From assembly GCF_009795805.1 (NCBI RefSeq), contig NZ_WTEY01000002.1, positions 62,001 through 126,000 on the forward strand: a stretch of DNA of 64,000 nucleotides. Direction: 5' to 3'. Positions 1 to 9,214 of this stretch are shown one piece after another (the first letter of the stretch is position 1; the number at the start of each line of letters is the position of its first letter). The DNA comes from Gilliamella sp. Pra-s52 (lineage in GTDB: Bacteria; Pseudomonadota; Gammaproteobacteria; Enterobacterales; Orbaceae). The notes beneath the pieces were generated by a model that was given only the letters and a program-made list of their open reading frames with translations, was not told the DNA's origin and made no database searches. The position numbers were made by a program, and so were the translations under genes.

Positions 1-572
1 TCATTATAGTCTTTGTTCAAAATTGATAGCATTGCTAGATTATTTGTGACTTTGTTCTCGTCATAAAAATTTTCTCTAGCTAGATTGAACGAATACCGTG
101 CCGCATCATATTGTTTTTTCTTTAATAAAACAATACCTTTTACATTATATGCCTCACCATTTTTACGATTAATTGTGATTGCTTTGTCTAAATACTGTAA
201 TGCTATGTCGTTATTTCCCATTTTTGACTCAACATGACCATATAAAACAAAAAGATTATCATTTTTACTTTTATTTAGGACTGGAGTTAATGTTCTTTTT
301 GCCGCTTCATAATCATTAGACAGGTAATAGACTTGAGCAAGTTTATATCTTGTATCTTCGCTATCTGAACGTTGCAAACGTTGTTTATAAAGTTCGATTA
401 AACCACCATAATTTTTCGTTGTTTCATGAATATAAATTTTTTGTTTCTCATTTAAATCATATTTGATAGTGCTATTTTGACATCCAGTAGCAACAAACAA
501 CACTGAACATACCACAAGAAACTTTGAATTTATTAACGTTCTTAATTTACAGCATTTTGAAAAATCATTCAT
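1..572 (-). CDS. tadD: TadD-like TPR lipoprotein (partial, C-terminus beyond window)
   Basis: The reading frame is open from an ATG at 572 to the window edge, so about 190 N-terminal residues are visible. The N-terminus is a lipoprotein signal: basic start, hydrophobic stretch, lipobox VATGC with the modified Cys near residue 31. It is followed by helical repeats with TPR character (for example the NGEAYNVKGIVLLKKKQYDAA segment). TadD proteins are TPR outer-membrane lipoproteins needed for assembly of Flp (type IVb) pili, probably as pilotin-like factors for the secretin. The gene lies 28 nt downstream of tadC in the same direction, with an AAGGA ribosome site before the ATG, so it is the last visible gene of the tad operon. 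Family assignment rests on position plus signal peptide plus TPR pattern. Confidence 0.82.
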   Translation of the reverse strand, partial: MNDFSKCCKLRTLINSKFLVVCSVLFVATGCQNSTIKYDLNEKQKIYIHETTKNYGGLIELYKQRLQRSDSEDTRYKLAQVYYLSNDYEAAKRTLTPVLNKSKNDNLFVLYGHVESKMGNNDIALQYLDKAITINRKNGEAYNVKGIVLLKKKQYDAARYSFNLARENFYDENKVTNNLAMLSILNKDYN

Positions 573-600
573 TATCTCTAGATCCTTAATTATTTATTAC

Positions 601-1473
601 TCAAAGATTGCCCATTACTGATATAATATTCATGACAACAGGTCCTGCAACAATAACAAGAACAGGTGCTAAAAAGAATGCCATCATTGGTATTGTCATT
701 TTAGCCGCAATAGCAGCTATTTTTTCTTCTATGTTCAATCTTTGCAACTCTCTGATTTCAGCTGATAACTCTAATAAAGCATCATAAATAGAATTACCAT
801 AACTAATACTTCTTTTTAAAGTGATGCAAAACATTCTAACCTCTTTACAAGGTACTTCACGCAGAATTAAGTCAATAGAAAGTTCAATCCCATTGACGTC
901 CATCATTAAACAAGCCCTTTCTAAAATAGCTGCCACATCTTTATTAATTGGTTTTACTCTAGTGCTTAAATACCTAAAAGCATTTTCAACTGTCATGCCA
1001 GATTTTATCATAATAGCCATCATATCAATGACCAATGGTAAGTCTCTTGAAATCCTTGCAATTCTTTTTGCTGTTTGTCTTTTTACCAACCTATCTGGTA
1101 AAACAATAACTGCAATAATAATGAGAACTAGCATTATTATTAATCCATTAGAACTAACTTCAATAAAAGAAAACAGTTGATTTATAAGATAAAAAAACGA
1201 AAATACGATAACAACAGCATAAATCTTCCAAGTATTTTGCTCTTGAAAGCGACGCAAAAAATTTAGGCTTATACTATTTTTTGCAGCAATTTTTTCAAAA
1301 GCAAGATTATTCTGATTAATATTCTTTTTAGCTGTTTTATTTTCTTGGGTTTCACTATTTAATAGTAAATTAAGCTTTTCTCTTCTTTTATACAATAAAT
1401 AAAAGTTGGCTAACTCTCTAGCTGCAATATAAATTAAAATAATAGGAATTAATATATTTAGTAAACTAATCAT
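601..1473 (-). CDS. tadC: TadC, Flp pilus inner-membrane platform protein
   Basis: The product is 290 residues and has the type II secretion F (GspF) domain in its middle and C-terminal half. Hydrophobic segments lie at the N-terminus, around residues 85-125 and at the extreme C-terminus. The central cytoplasmic part carries the typical pattern of the family (IMIKSGMTVENAFRYLS). TadB and TadC are thought to form the inner-membrane platform on which the TadA ATPase drives pilin assembly. It is 3 nt downstream of tadB and 28 nt upstream of tadD, consistent with one transcript. Length and order match other tad loci. Confidence 0.9.
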   Translation of the reverse strand: MISLLNILIPIILIYIAARELANFYLLYKRREKLNLLLNSETQENKTAKKNINQNNLAFEKIAAKNSISLNFLRRFQEQNTWKIYAVVIVFSFFYLINQLFSFIEVSSNGLIIMLVLIIIAVIVLPDRLVKRQTAKRIARISRDLPLVIDMMAIMIKSGMTVENAFRYLSTRVKPINKDVAAILERACLMMDVNGIELSIDLILREVPCKEVRMFCITLKRSISYGNSIYDALLELSAEIRELQRLNIEEKIAAIAAKMTIPMMAFFLAPVLVIVAGPVVMNIISVMGNL

Positions 1474-1476
1474 AAT

Positions 1477-2403
1477 TTAAATGATCCTGCTAATCATCCC
1501 CTTTATAATGAAAATACCAACAACCACACTACCAATAACATAATAAAAGATATAGTGACCAACCGTTGTATCAACTAAATATTTATAATTATCCTCTGAA
1601 AGAAATTTAAGAACAAGAGCAAAAGCAAAAGGCATACAACCTAATATCCTCATACTCATTCTTAATTCAGCAGTTTTACCGTCTCTTGTTTTACTTAAAA
1701 TTCTATTACTTGCTAACATTTTTGCTAAACGAGAAAGAACTTCTTTTAACTCTCCACCACTATCTAGATTCACCATTACAGTTAAAATAAAAAAGTAATA
1801 TTCTGGAAAAGGAAGCCGTAAATAAGATCTTATTAAGACATCTTCAATATTTTCGCCAATTTCTATTCGGCTATCCACATCCTTCATAGTTTTCCCAACA
1901 ATACCACTAATAGTGTTTCCACACGTTTTAAAAGTTGTTACTATCGCTCCCCCCGATGATACAACCCCTGCAATAGTATTTAACGCTTCAGGAAATGTTT
2001 CATAAAACTCTTTTTTCAACTTTCTCTTTTTAATAAAGATCACTACAGCGATCGAGCAAATAAAGCTGACTAAAACCGCAACATAACTATTATAATTAAT
2101 ATAACTTTGATTCAGTATGATACCCAAAACTGTACCTACAAAAATGTAAATAAACAACTGCGTTTTAGACTGCCCTATTATAAGTAAACTGTAATAGGAT
2201 CTAATCGTTATTCCAAAATCGAAGCTAATACGCTTCCAATACGACTGTCGCTGCTGAGATAACTGGTTTTCAACCAAGCTAGATAACGAAGTATTTTTAG
2301 TTTCAACATTATAAAAAACCTGCAATCGCCCCTTACGACGACCCAATGTAAAAATATTTATAATGGCAACTAAAATAAGTACAATAGAAAGAATTAGAAT
2401 CAT
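1477..2403 (-). CDS. tadB: TadB, Flp pilus inner-membrane platform protein
   Basis: A 308-residue membrane protein with a single GspF/T2SF domain. It has an N-terminal membrane anchor, a hydrophobic pair around residues 85-125, a cytoplasmic domain containing the conserved EALNTIAGVVSSGGAI stretch and two C-terminal hydrophobic segments. It partners TadC in the platform of the tight-adherence pilus. The start codon overlaps the end of tadA by 4 nt, indicating translational coupling. The gene is intact and of normal length for the family. Confidence 0.9.
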   Translation of the reverse strand: MILILSIVLILVAIINIFTLGRRKGRLQVFYNVETKNTSLSSLVENQLSQQRQSYWKRISFDFGITIRSYYSLLIIGQSKTQLFIYIFVGTVLGIILNQSYINYNSYVAVLVSFICSIAVVIFIKKRKLKKEFYETFPEALNTIAGVVSSGGAIVTTFKTCGNTISGIVGKTMKDVDSRIEIGENIEDVLIRSYLRLPFPEYYFFILTVMVNLDSGGELKEVLSRLAKMLASNRILSKTRDGKTAELRMSMRILGCMPFAFALVLKFLSEDNYKYLVDTTVGHYIFYYVIGSVVVGIFIIKGMISRII

Positions 2404-3707
2404 ACTTCTATACCTACCGCATTTAACATTAACTTTTCTAATGTATCTGACATTTCATAATATTGAGCACTATCATAAAGTGCAGAGCGCCTAACTAATC
2501 CATTACAAATAAATTCGCCTTGAATCTTACCTTGTTCATCTCTTTCATCATGAATTTTAAATTTAAACACATCATGAGTAATAATATTTTCAGATTCCAT
2601 CCCCATAACTTCAGTAATACTCATTACCTTACGTTGTCCATCAGGAAGACGAGAAACTTGAATAATAAAGTTAATAGAGGAAGAAATATAATGCCTAATT
2701 GCAACAATAGGTAACTCTGGCTGAGCCATGATAATCATGCTTTCTAGTCGGGATAAAGCATCTTTAGCACTATTAGCATGTAACGTTGACATTGAACCAT
2801 TGTGACCAGTATTCATTGCTTGAAGCATCTCAAAAGCTTCTTCACCTCGGCACTCACCTAAAACAATTCTATCAGGTCGCATCCGCAATGCATTAACTAA
2901 TAGATTTTGCATGGTTACTCTTCCACGTCCATCCTCACCACCTAATTTAGTTTCCATTCTAAGTACATGGTCTTGTTGCAACCTTAATTCAGCAGCATCT
3001 TCGAGTGTAATAGTGCGCTCATTTTCACCAATAAATCCAGACAACGCATTAAGCATCGTCGTTTTACCAGAACCTGTTCCTCCTGAAATAATAATATTCA
3101 TTCGGCAACGAGCTGCAATCACTAAAAAATTAGCCATGTCTTCATTTAGTGACCCATAGTTGATTAAGTCATGGAACGTTCGGCGACCAGTACCAAATTT
3201 ACGAATTGACATCGAGGTGCCATCAATGGCAATTGGTGGGATAACAACATTAAGGCGACTTCCATCGGGCATTCGTGAGTCGATAAGAGGATGTGCCTCG
3301 TCGATATTTTTGCCAACTTTATTGACTAAACGCCTTGCAATATCCAGCAGTTGACGTTCGTTGATGAAAAATTTATCAGTTTTACTAAGAATTCCGCCAC
3401 GCTCAACATAAATACTATAAGGACCATTAACTAAAATATCGTTAACTGATTCGTCTTTCATCAAGGAGTCAATTGGACCATAACCAACAATCTCATCACA
3501 AATCATACCTGCCAATACACTAGATTCATCAGCAGTAATATAAGCATTGCCAGAATTAACAATATCTCTGATTATTGTTTGAATTTCACGCAAGACCCGG
3601 TTGGGTTCTGTCCTTAACTGCTCAATTAAGTCAAGGTCAATAACTTGAAAAACCAAGTCACGAACCTTACCCCATTCTTTAGAAAATCTAGATTCTTCAT
3701 TAGCCAT
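2400..3707 (-). CDS. tadA: TadA/CpaF-type pilus assembly ATPase
   Basis: A 435-residue secretion ATPase of the CpaF/TadA branch of the type II/IV secretion ATPase superfamily. The N-terminal domain is followed by the RecA-like domain with Walker A GGTGSGKT at residues 209-216, a Walker B region near MRPDRIVLGE and the downstream MNTGHNGSMSTLHANS motif typical of these ATPases. It supplies energy for Flp pilin polymerisation at the cytoplasmic face. The start ATG lies 142 nt downstream of the flp pilin gene, separated by a strong hairpin. Usual tad loci have tadV, rcpCAB and tadZ between flp and tadA; none are here. Confidence 0.93.
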   Translation of the reverse strand: MANEESRFSKEWGKVRDLVFQVIDLDLIEQLRTEPNRVLREIQTIIRDIVNSGNAYITADESSVLAGMICDEIVGYGPIDSLMKDESVNDILVNGPYSIYVERGGILSKTDKFFINERQLLDIARRLVNKVGKNIDEAHPLIDSRMPDGSRLNVVIPPIAIDGTSMSIRKFGTGRRTFHDLINYGSLNEDMANFLVIAARCRMNIIISGGTGSGKTTMLNALSGFIGENERTITLEDAAELRLQQDHVLRMETKLGGEDGRGRVTMQNLLVNALRMRPDRIVLGECRGEEAFEMLQAMNTGHNGSMSTLHANSAKDALSRLESMIIMAQPELPIVAIRHYISSSINFIIQVSRLPDGQRKVMSITEVMGMESENIITHDVFKFKIHDERDEQGKIQGEFICNGLVRRSALYDSAQYYEMSDTLEKLMLNAVGIEV

Positions 3708-3780
3708 AACATTACTATATTATTTTAATATCAACAACAGTCACTAGTTTTTTCTTAAGCTAGAGACCTCACTTTCACCC

Positions 3781-3837
3781 AAAATAGCAACATAGCATCC
3801 TCAAAATATATGTTTAAGATACTATGTTGCTTATTTT
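3781..3837 (-). terminator. Hairpin between flp and tadA
   Basis: An inverted repeat pairs AGCAACATAG (3786-3795) with CTATGTTGCT (3822-3831), extended by an AAAAT/ATTTT-type flank, with a loop of about 26 nt. On the minus strand the right arm runs into ATTTT, a weak U tract. It sits exactly between the pilin gene and the assembly genes, so I infer partial termination that keeps flp transcript more abundant than tadABC transcript. It could instead be an mRNA-stabilising 3' structure. Confidence 0.6.
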
Positions 3838-3849
3838 AGCTTTTAAGGG

Positions 3850-4065
3850 TTAGCTGATCATACTACTCATTCTACTACTTAATTTATTGAATACGCCATC
3901 TAACATTTGTTTGACTGGACCTGAATTCCCAAAGATAACAAATACAACAGCGGCAACACCAGCGGCAACGATTGCATATTCGATCGCTGTAACACCTTTC
4001 TCACTTTTAACAAATTTACCTAAAAAAGCTCTTGTTTGAGCACGGACTGCTGATAAATACATCAT
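3850..4065 (-). CDS. flp: Flp-family type IVb major pilin
   Basis: A 71-residue prepilin. The leader is basic, followed by the Flp processing motif: a Gly (KG) directly before VTAIEYA, with the characteristic Glu-Tyr pair five and six residues into the mature protein. A hydrophobic helix (AIVAAGVAAVVFVIF) and a short hydrophilic tail complete it. A prepilin peptidase of the TadV type would be expected to cleave after the Gly, but none is visible here. GGAG lies 7 nt upstream of the ATG. It is the first gene of the tad operon; the 222-nt AT-rich gap upstream (4066-4287) must hold its promoter, divergent from the transferase gene, though I could not fix convincing boxes. Confidence 0.93.
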   Translation of the reverse strand: MMYLSAVRAQTRAFLGKFVKSEKGVTAIEYAIVAAGVAAVVFVIFGNSGPVKQMLDGVFNKLSSRMSSMIS

Positions 4066-4287
4066 TATTTTTCTCCTTTAAATATTTCTTAAATTTTACT
4101 ATTTATTTATACCTCTTTTTCAAGAAGTTTTCACATAGTATACTATTTTAATAAAAATGACTAGTATCTAATCAATAAAAATTCAATTAATTATAATATT
4201 TCCCCATTGAGATTAATTTATTTGCAATAAAAATAACCGATTATTATAATTATTCATAATAAAAATTTTAATAATTAAAGAGTCATT

Positions 4288-5889
4288 ATGAAATCATATG
4301 GAATCAAAATAAATCAACGCTTAACTTTGCTATTAATTTACACTTTAATTAGTATTTCTTTTAGCTATATTACTAACTCTAGCTCTAGCTCTAGCTCTAG
4401 CTCTCTTTCTTTTTTGGAAGATATTCTTTTTTATATAGTAATAATAACAACTTTATGCTTTATTCTGTTAATACATAGATGTGTTTGTAGCCATCATAAC
4501 CTTATTGTAGCTTTTGGCGCTTTATTTTTATTTCTTTTTTTATCTGAAATCAGTTATTTCTTTTTTTATGGAGAAAGAATATCAGAAGGTGTGCTTGATT
4601 CTATTGTTGAGACTAATTCTCACGAAGTTCTATCAATGGCTAAGCAAACTCTAGTCATAATGGGTCCTGCATTTATCGCAACTGTCTTTATTTTGTTTAT
4701 TTTTAAAAAACTAATTTTTATTAAATTTAAGCTTTATATCCCTCTATTTTTATATTTTGCGGTGTTAGGGAGTAATTTATATCTAATGAAACAAACATCA
4801 ATAATACCCGAAATTAAAAAAGGTTACCTTAAAGGTGGTGCAATTATCATTCGTGAATTTTTCCCTGCAGTACTGGGTGATTTATCCTATATTTTAGCTA
4901 GTTACACTTCAACAGATATTTATTCAAATACTCATGAAATAGAAAAATTCAATGAAGCGGTTATTTTACCTCCTAACAAACCAGTTAATGACTTGATCGT
5001 TTTTATCATGGGGGAATCTTCTTTCGTTAATCGCTATAGTTCCTATGGATATCATAAGCAAACTACGCCTTTGATGACCAACATTTTTAGCCAAAATGAG
5101 GGATGTATTATTCCAAACAGTCATTCAGCTGCCGCCTTTACTCGAGATTCGATACCCATGACACTTTCATTTAATACACCTGAAAGTGATGATAATTTAT
5201 TTAATAATAAATCGATTATTGAAATGGCTAAATCCAATCATTACAAAACCTATTGGTTAGCATCGGCTGGGCAAGCAATTAAAGGGACATTTAATACTAA
5301 ATTTGGTTTTATTGCACGTAAAAGCGATGTTGTGTCTTTTAGTAAAAACCGTCTTGATACTACTTTAAGTCCATTATTAGAAGAAACGCTACAAAAAGAT
5401 AATTCTCCGAAAAAATTTATTTTTTTACATTTACGTGGTAGCCATCAACCTTATGCAACAGGTTATGATGATATTGATAAACAGGCTTTACCTGATGCCG
5501 AAGAATATGATCTGACTATTCATCATACCGATCGTGCGGTTAAGGAGTTGTATGATGTTATCAATAAATACAGTGATAACTATACAATAATTTATACCTC
5601 GGATCATGGTGAAATTGTCAATGTTGGGCATGGTATAGGGGACAACGTTGATCAGTTTCTAATCCCTTTTATGTTTATATCAACCAATCCGAACTATAAC
5701 TGCCAGTTTATTGAGTCGTTTCGAGGAGAAACTGGCTATTTAAGTGGCCTGATGAATAAATATATTTTATCTAATCTTCTGGGTTATGAGATTGATCAGA
5801 CTATCCTTGATAAAGAAAAAAGCAATGATCGCGTATTTATGCCTAATAGTACTGTCAGACCTTTTTCAGAAATTCTTAACAAACATTAA
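4288..5889 (+). CDS. Phosphoethanolamine transferase-like membrane enzyme (EptA/CptA/OpgE superfamily)
   Basis: A 533-residue protein with about five N-terminal membrane helices (residues 10-190) and a C-terminal periplasmic sulfatase/alkaline-phosphatase-fold domain. The nucleophile motif GESSFVNRYSSYGY is near residue 242, followed by TTPLM; metal-ligand motifs include HLRGSHQPY near residue 392 and TSDHGE near residue 437. Such enzymes move phosphoethanolamine from phosphatidylethanolamine to lipid A, core sugars or other periplasmic acceptors; the acceptor cannot be deduced here. The nucleophile position is Ser, as in the CptA branch, not Thr as in EptA. The first helix is preceded by a run of nine Ser encoded by a hexanucleotide repeat. 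Monocistronic, ending at a strong terminator. Confidence 0.8.
   Translation: MKSYGIKINQRLTLLLIYTLISISFSYITNSSSSSSSSSLSFLEDILFYIVIITTLCFILLIHRCVCSHHNLIVAFGALFLFLFLSEISYFFFYGERISEGVLDSIVETNSHEVLSMAKQTLVIMGPAFIATVFILFIFKKLIFIKFKLYIPLFLYFAVLGSNLYLMKQTSIIPEIKKGYLKGGAIIIREFFPAVLGDLSYILASYTSTDIYSNTHEIEKFNEAVILPPNKPVNDLIVFIMGESSFVNRYSSYGYHKQTTPLMTNIFSQNEGCIIPNSHSAAAFTRDSIPMTLSFNTPESDDNLFNNKSIIEMAKSNHYKTYWLASAGQAIKGTFNTKFGFIARKSDVVSFSKNRLDTTLSPLLEETLQKDNSPKKFIFLHLRGSHQPYATGYDDIDKQALPDAEEYDLTIHHTDRAVKELYDVINKYSDNYTIIYTSDHGEIVNVGHGIGDNVDQFLIPFMFISTNPNYNCQFIESFRGETGYLSGLMNKYILSNLLGYEIDQTILDKEKSNDRVFMPNSTVRPFSEILNKH
4381..4404 (+). repeat. In-frame hexanucleotide microsatellite (AGCTCT x4)
   Basis: Four tandem copies of AGCTCT encode alternating Ser codons in the first periplasmic stretch of the transferase. 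Because the unit is six bases, copy-number change would lengthen or shorten the Ser run without shifting frame. Confidence 0.85.
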
Positions 5890-5956
5890 GTTGTTACTTG
5901 TTATACGTTGAGTAATGAGTTAGGAATATCTATTATAGATTTTATACAACATTAAA

Positions 5957-5984
5957 TGGGGGGGGCTAACTGCCCCCTTTTTTA
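5957..5984 (+). terminator. Rho-independent terminator of the transferase gene
   Basis: GGGGGC pairs with GCCCCC around a 5-nt TAACT loop, followed by six T. The stem is extended by two or three further G on the left. Located about 70 nt after the transferase stop codon. Confidence 0.92.
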
Positions 5985-6124
5985 TCATTATATTCTGAAC
6001 TTAACTATTGCCACTAAAACCGTTGAATTACTATACGAAGTTAGATAATCATCGCAGATAAAACAAGTAAAAGCATCACACTCAACAATAATTGCGTTTT
6101 AATTCAAGATATTAATTAAGTAAA

Positions 6125-7009
6125 TTACTCACACTTTAACAAATCAACAATCAACTTAAAAACATTCGAATGCCCTTTGCGACTTGGGTAGTAAAGGTAA
6201 AATGAATCATAAGTAATCGCAAAATCGGCCAACAACTCAATTAATTGACCCGATGCCAATTCTTGCTCAACACTAGAATCAGCAAGCCAAGTAATACCTA
6301 AACCATCTAATGCTGCTTGCTTGCGTAAATGGTTATTAATCATAAATTGCGAGTGCGGATGGTATTTAACCATTTTGCCTGCTTGTAAAAATTCCCACGG
6401 CAATTCGATACCATGCTCCGAAGATATTCGCATACCAATTAAACGGTGATTATCTAGATCGTTAACGGATGTTGGTTCAGACGTTTCCTGCAAATAATGG
6501 GGGCTAGCGACTAAGGCCATTTTTAATGGCGGGGATATTTTTACGGCAATCATCTCTTTAGCGATATCGCTCCCTAAACGACATCCCATATCAAAGCCCT
6601 GTTTAACAATATCCGCCCAGCTATTATCGGCTTGAATTTCAATTTTAATTTGTGGATAACGGGGCAAAAAGTCGCGTAATTTAGGATAAATGATCTGTTC
6701 AACCGCAATGCTTGGGGCATTAATTCGGATTGTTCCTGATGGCGTATTAACAAAATGACTTAACGCATCAACTTCTTGATGAATAGAATCAAATAACGGC
6801 GAAATTTGCCGATATAGCTGTTCACCTGCTTCGGTCAGTGAAACATTACGCGTGGTGCGATTAAATAAACGCAGATTTAACCGAGTTTCTAGGTTTCGCA
6901 TACTATGACTCAGTGCTGATGAAGTCACTCCCAACAATTGCCCAGCTTTAACAAAGCTAGACGTCTGCGCCACGGTAATAAAGTAATTCAACTCATTTAG
7001 GTTATACAT
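6125..7009 (-). CDS. LysR-family transcriptional regulator
   Basis: A 294-residue LysR protein: N-terminal winged helix-turn-helix (residues 3-62, including SFVKAGQLLGVTSSALSHSM and the RLFNRTTRNVSLTEAG wing) and a C-terminal periplasmic-binding-protein-like effector domain. It is divergent from the SDR/alcohol dehydrogenase/aldo-keto reductase operon with a 132-nt intergenic region holding a perfect palindrome, so the natural target is that operon and itself. The effector is probably an aldehyde, ketone or alcohol handled by the operon, which is inference from context. Confidence 0.9.
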   Translation of the reverse strand: MYNLNELNYFITVAQTSSFVKAGQLLGVTSSALSHSMRNLETRLNLRLFNRTTRNVSLTEAGEQLYRQISPLFDSIHQEVDALSHFVNTPSGTIRINAPSIAVEQIIYPKLRDFLPRYPQIKIEIQADNSWADIVKQGFDMGCRLGSDIAKEMIAVKISPPLKMALVASPHYLQETSEPTSVNDLDNHRLIGMRISSEHGIELPWEFLQAGKMVKYHPHSQFMINNHLRKQAALDGLGITWLADSSVEQELASGQLIELLADFAITYDSFYLYYPSRKGHSNVFKLIVDLLKCE

Positions 7010-7024
7010 AATCAGTCCCTATTC

Positions 7025-7039
7025 GTGAATTTAATTCAC
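7025..7039. promoter_or_regulatory. Candidate LysR operator
   Basis: Perfect inverted repeat GTGAAT-TTA-ATTCAC with the T-N11-A character of LysR boxes, 16 nt upstream of the LysR start and about 100 nt upstream of the SDR gene. A second AT-rich half site may lie further towards the SDR gene, but I could not define it. Confidence 0.6.
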
Positions 7040-7141
7040 TACACTATAAAACAAGCCCCTATTTATCTCAATAAAAGCCCTCGTTAAAATAGCAACTAAT
7101 TACATCCAAAATAAATAACCCACAAAATTAAGGGGGAGATC

Positions 7142-7960
7142 ATGATAAAAGACGTGATTGTATTATGTGGATCAGGTGCGATAGGCATTGCGATCGTCAG
7201 ACGCATAGCAATAGGCAAACAACTTCTATTAGCCGACAAAAACCCAGAACATGCAGAACATCAAGCACAACAACTACGCAATGCCGGGTTTAATGTGCAC
7301 ACCACAGCTTGCGATGTATCAAACCCACAATCGGTCAACAAATTAGTCGAAACAGCCACAAAACTAGGCAAAATAATGGGCTTAGTGAATACGGCTGGGG
7401 TATCACCATCGCAAGCATCTGTAGCCCAAATATTTAACGTTGACTTATACGGCAATGCACTATTATTAGATGCTTTTGCCCCTGTTATGGAAAAAGGATC
7501 TTCAGCGTTAGTCATTGGTTCACAATCTTCGCACCGCTTAGCACCACTAACACAAGAACAAACCCAAGCCCTAGCCTTAACCCCAACAGAATCTTTGCTT
7601 GATTTACCATTTATAAAAAACGTTAACGATACCTTAAAAGCTTATCAACTGGCCAAGCGTGGCAACGCTATAAAAGTGCAAGTGGAAGCGGTTAAATGGG
7701 GGCATCGTGGTGCCAGAATAAACTGTATTAGCGCAGGCATTATCCACACACCATTAGCAAATGACGAACTTAATGGTGAACGCAAGGACTTTTATCGCAA
7801 TATGCTAAAACAACTTCCCGCTGGCCGAGGTGGTACACCTGACGAAATCGCTAATCTTGCCGAATTTATTATGTCAGATAAAGGGGCCTATATAACAGGC
7901 AGTGACATATTAATCGATGGTGGCGCCACAGCAAAATATTGGTGGGATAACAACAATTAA
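7142..7960 (+). CDS. Short-chain dehydrogenase/reductase
   Basis: A 272-residue classical SDR with Rossmann fold. The nucleotide-binding glycine motif CGSGAIG is at residues 9-15, the structural NTAG motif at 83-86, active-site Ser around 127-129 and catalytic Tyr168-x3-Lys172 (YQLAK). The C-terminal DILIDGG stretch is typical of the family. The acidic residue after the second strand (ADKN) suggests NAD(H) preference. GGGGGAG stands 5 nt before the ATG. First gene of a three-gene redox operon under the divergent LysR; the substrate is unknown but the neighbours point to carbonyl/alcohol interconversion. Confidence 0.88.
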   Translation: MIKDVIVLCGSGAIGIAIVRRIAIGKQLLLADKNPEHAEHQAQQLRNAGFNVHTTACDVSNPQSVNKLVETATKLGKIMGLVNTAGVSPSQASVAQIFNVDLYGNALLLDAFAPVMEKGSSALVIGSQSSHRLAPLTQEQTQALALTPTESLLDLPFIKNVNDTLKAYQLAKRGNAIKVQVEAVKWGHRGARINCISAGIIHTPLANDELNGERKDFYRNMLKQLPAGRGGTPDEIANLAEFIMSDKGAYITGSDILIDGGATAKYWWDNNN

Positions 7961-7997
7961 TTTTGAATGAACATTATATTATCTAAAGGAATAAATC

Positions 7998-9143
7998 ATG
8001 CATGAATTCAGTTTTCAAAATCCAACGCGTATAGAGTTTGGTATTGATAAAGAAAAAAACATAGGGCGCTATATGAAAGCGTTTGGCGCAAAAAAAGTCG
8101 TTATCCTCTTTGGCAGTGATCGCATTAAAAAGTCTGGTTTATTTGATGATATCACAACCAGTCTACGCGAAAACAGCATTGAATTTACCGAATGCAGTAA
8201 AATAAAAAGCAACCCTGTTTTAAGCAAAGTTCGTGAAGGGATTGCAATAGCTAAACAATTTGGTGCTGATAGTGTACTTAGCATTGGTGGTGGATCGTGC
8301 TTAGATAGCGCAAAAGCGATCGCAGCTGGTAGTTTGTACGATGGCGATGTTTGGGATTTTTTTACTGGAACCCAAGTAACCAAAGCGCTTAATATTTTTG
8401 ATGTCATGACACTCGCAGCAACCGGTAGCGAAATGAACAATGGCGGCGTTATCACCAACGAAGATACAAAACAAAAATATCCAATTCATGGTTTTAGTTT
8501 GTTTCCGAAAGTGTCAGTGATTAATCCTAAATTACAAACTACCATCAGCCGTGATTATCTAGTCTATTCTGCCGCTGACATTATTGCGCATTCTATTGAG
8601 GGATACTTCACCGCAACTGTGCAACCCGAATTGATTAATTTACAAATCGAAGCCAACATAAAAACCGTCATGCGCACAACTGAACAGTTACTACAAGATC
8701 CAATGGATTTAGAGGCGCGTGGTGAATTTGCTTGGGCTGCAACATTAGCTTTAAATGGTATAACTTATGTCGGTACCGCAGGATTTAGCTACCCAAACCA
8801 TATGATTGAACACGCTATGAGCGCCATTTGTGATGTCCCTCATGGTGCGGGATTATCGGTAGTTATGCCTGCTTGGATGACATGGTATCACAACCGTAAC
8901 CCCAAACAGTTCCAACGTTTTGCTAAAGAGATTTTTGGTTTATCAACGGCTGAACAAGGTATTGAAGCATTAAGAGCTTGGTTTAACAAAATCGGCACAC
9001 CAACCACGCTTGGGCAACTTAATATAAATGAGCATGACTTAAAACGGGTGATTGATAACGCAGCGCAAAATGCGATTGATTGGCAAATGAGTGATGTTTA
9101 TAGTCGGCAAGTTATTGCGGGGATTTTTGATTTAGCGAAGTGA
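7998..9143 (+). CDS. Iron-containing (YqhD/BdhA-like) alcohol dehydrogenase
   Basis: A 381-residue group III metal-dependent alcohol dehydrogenase. The start (FQNPTRIEFG) and the GGGS nucleotide-binding loop at residues 97-100 match YqhD/butanol dehydrogenases. Metal ligands align as Asp194, His198, His268 and His282, the same spacing as in E. coli YqhD. These enzymes reduce short aldehydes, commonly with NADPH, and serve in detoxification or in fermentative alcohol formation. Located 37 nt after the SDR gene with an AAAGGA ribosome site. Confidence 0.9.
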   Translation: MHEFSFQNPTRIEFGIDKEKNIGRYMKAFGAKKVVILFGSDRIKKSGLFDDITTSLRENSIEFTECSKIKSNPVLSKVREGIAIAKQFGADSVLSIGGGSCLDSAKAIAAGSLYDGDVWDFFTGTQVTKALNIFDVMTLAATGSEMNNGGVITNEDTKQKYPIHGFSLFPKVSVINPKLQTTISRDYLVYSAADIIAHSIEGYFTATVQPELINLQIEANIKTVMRTTEQLLQDPMDLEARGEFAWAATLALNGITYVGTAGFSYPNHMIEHAMSAICDVPHGAGLSVVMPAWMTWYHNRNPKQFQRFAKEIFGLSTAEQGIEALRAWFNKIGTPTTLGQLNINEHDLKRVIDNAAQNAIDWQMSDVYSRQVIAGIFDLAK

Positions 9144-9214
9144 TCCGTTGTACTTGCACCATCTTTTATCAAAAATCATCTTCAATGATTACTCATTAAA
9201 AAAGGAGAAGTAGT

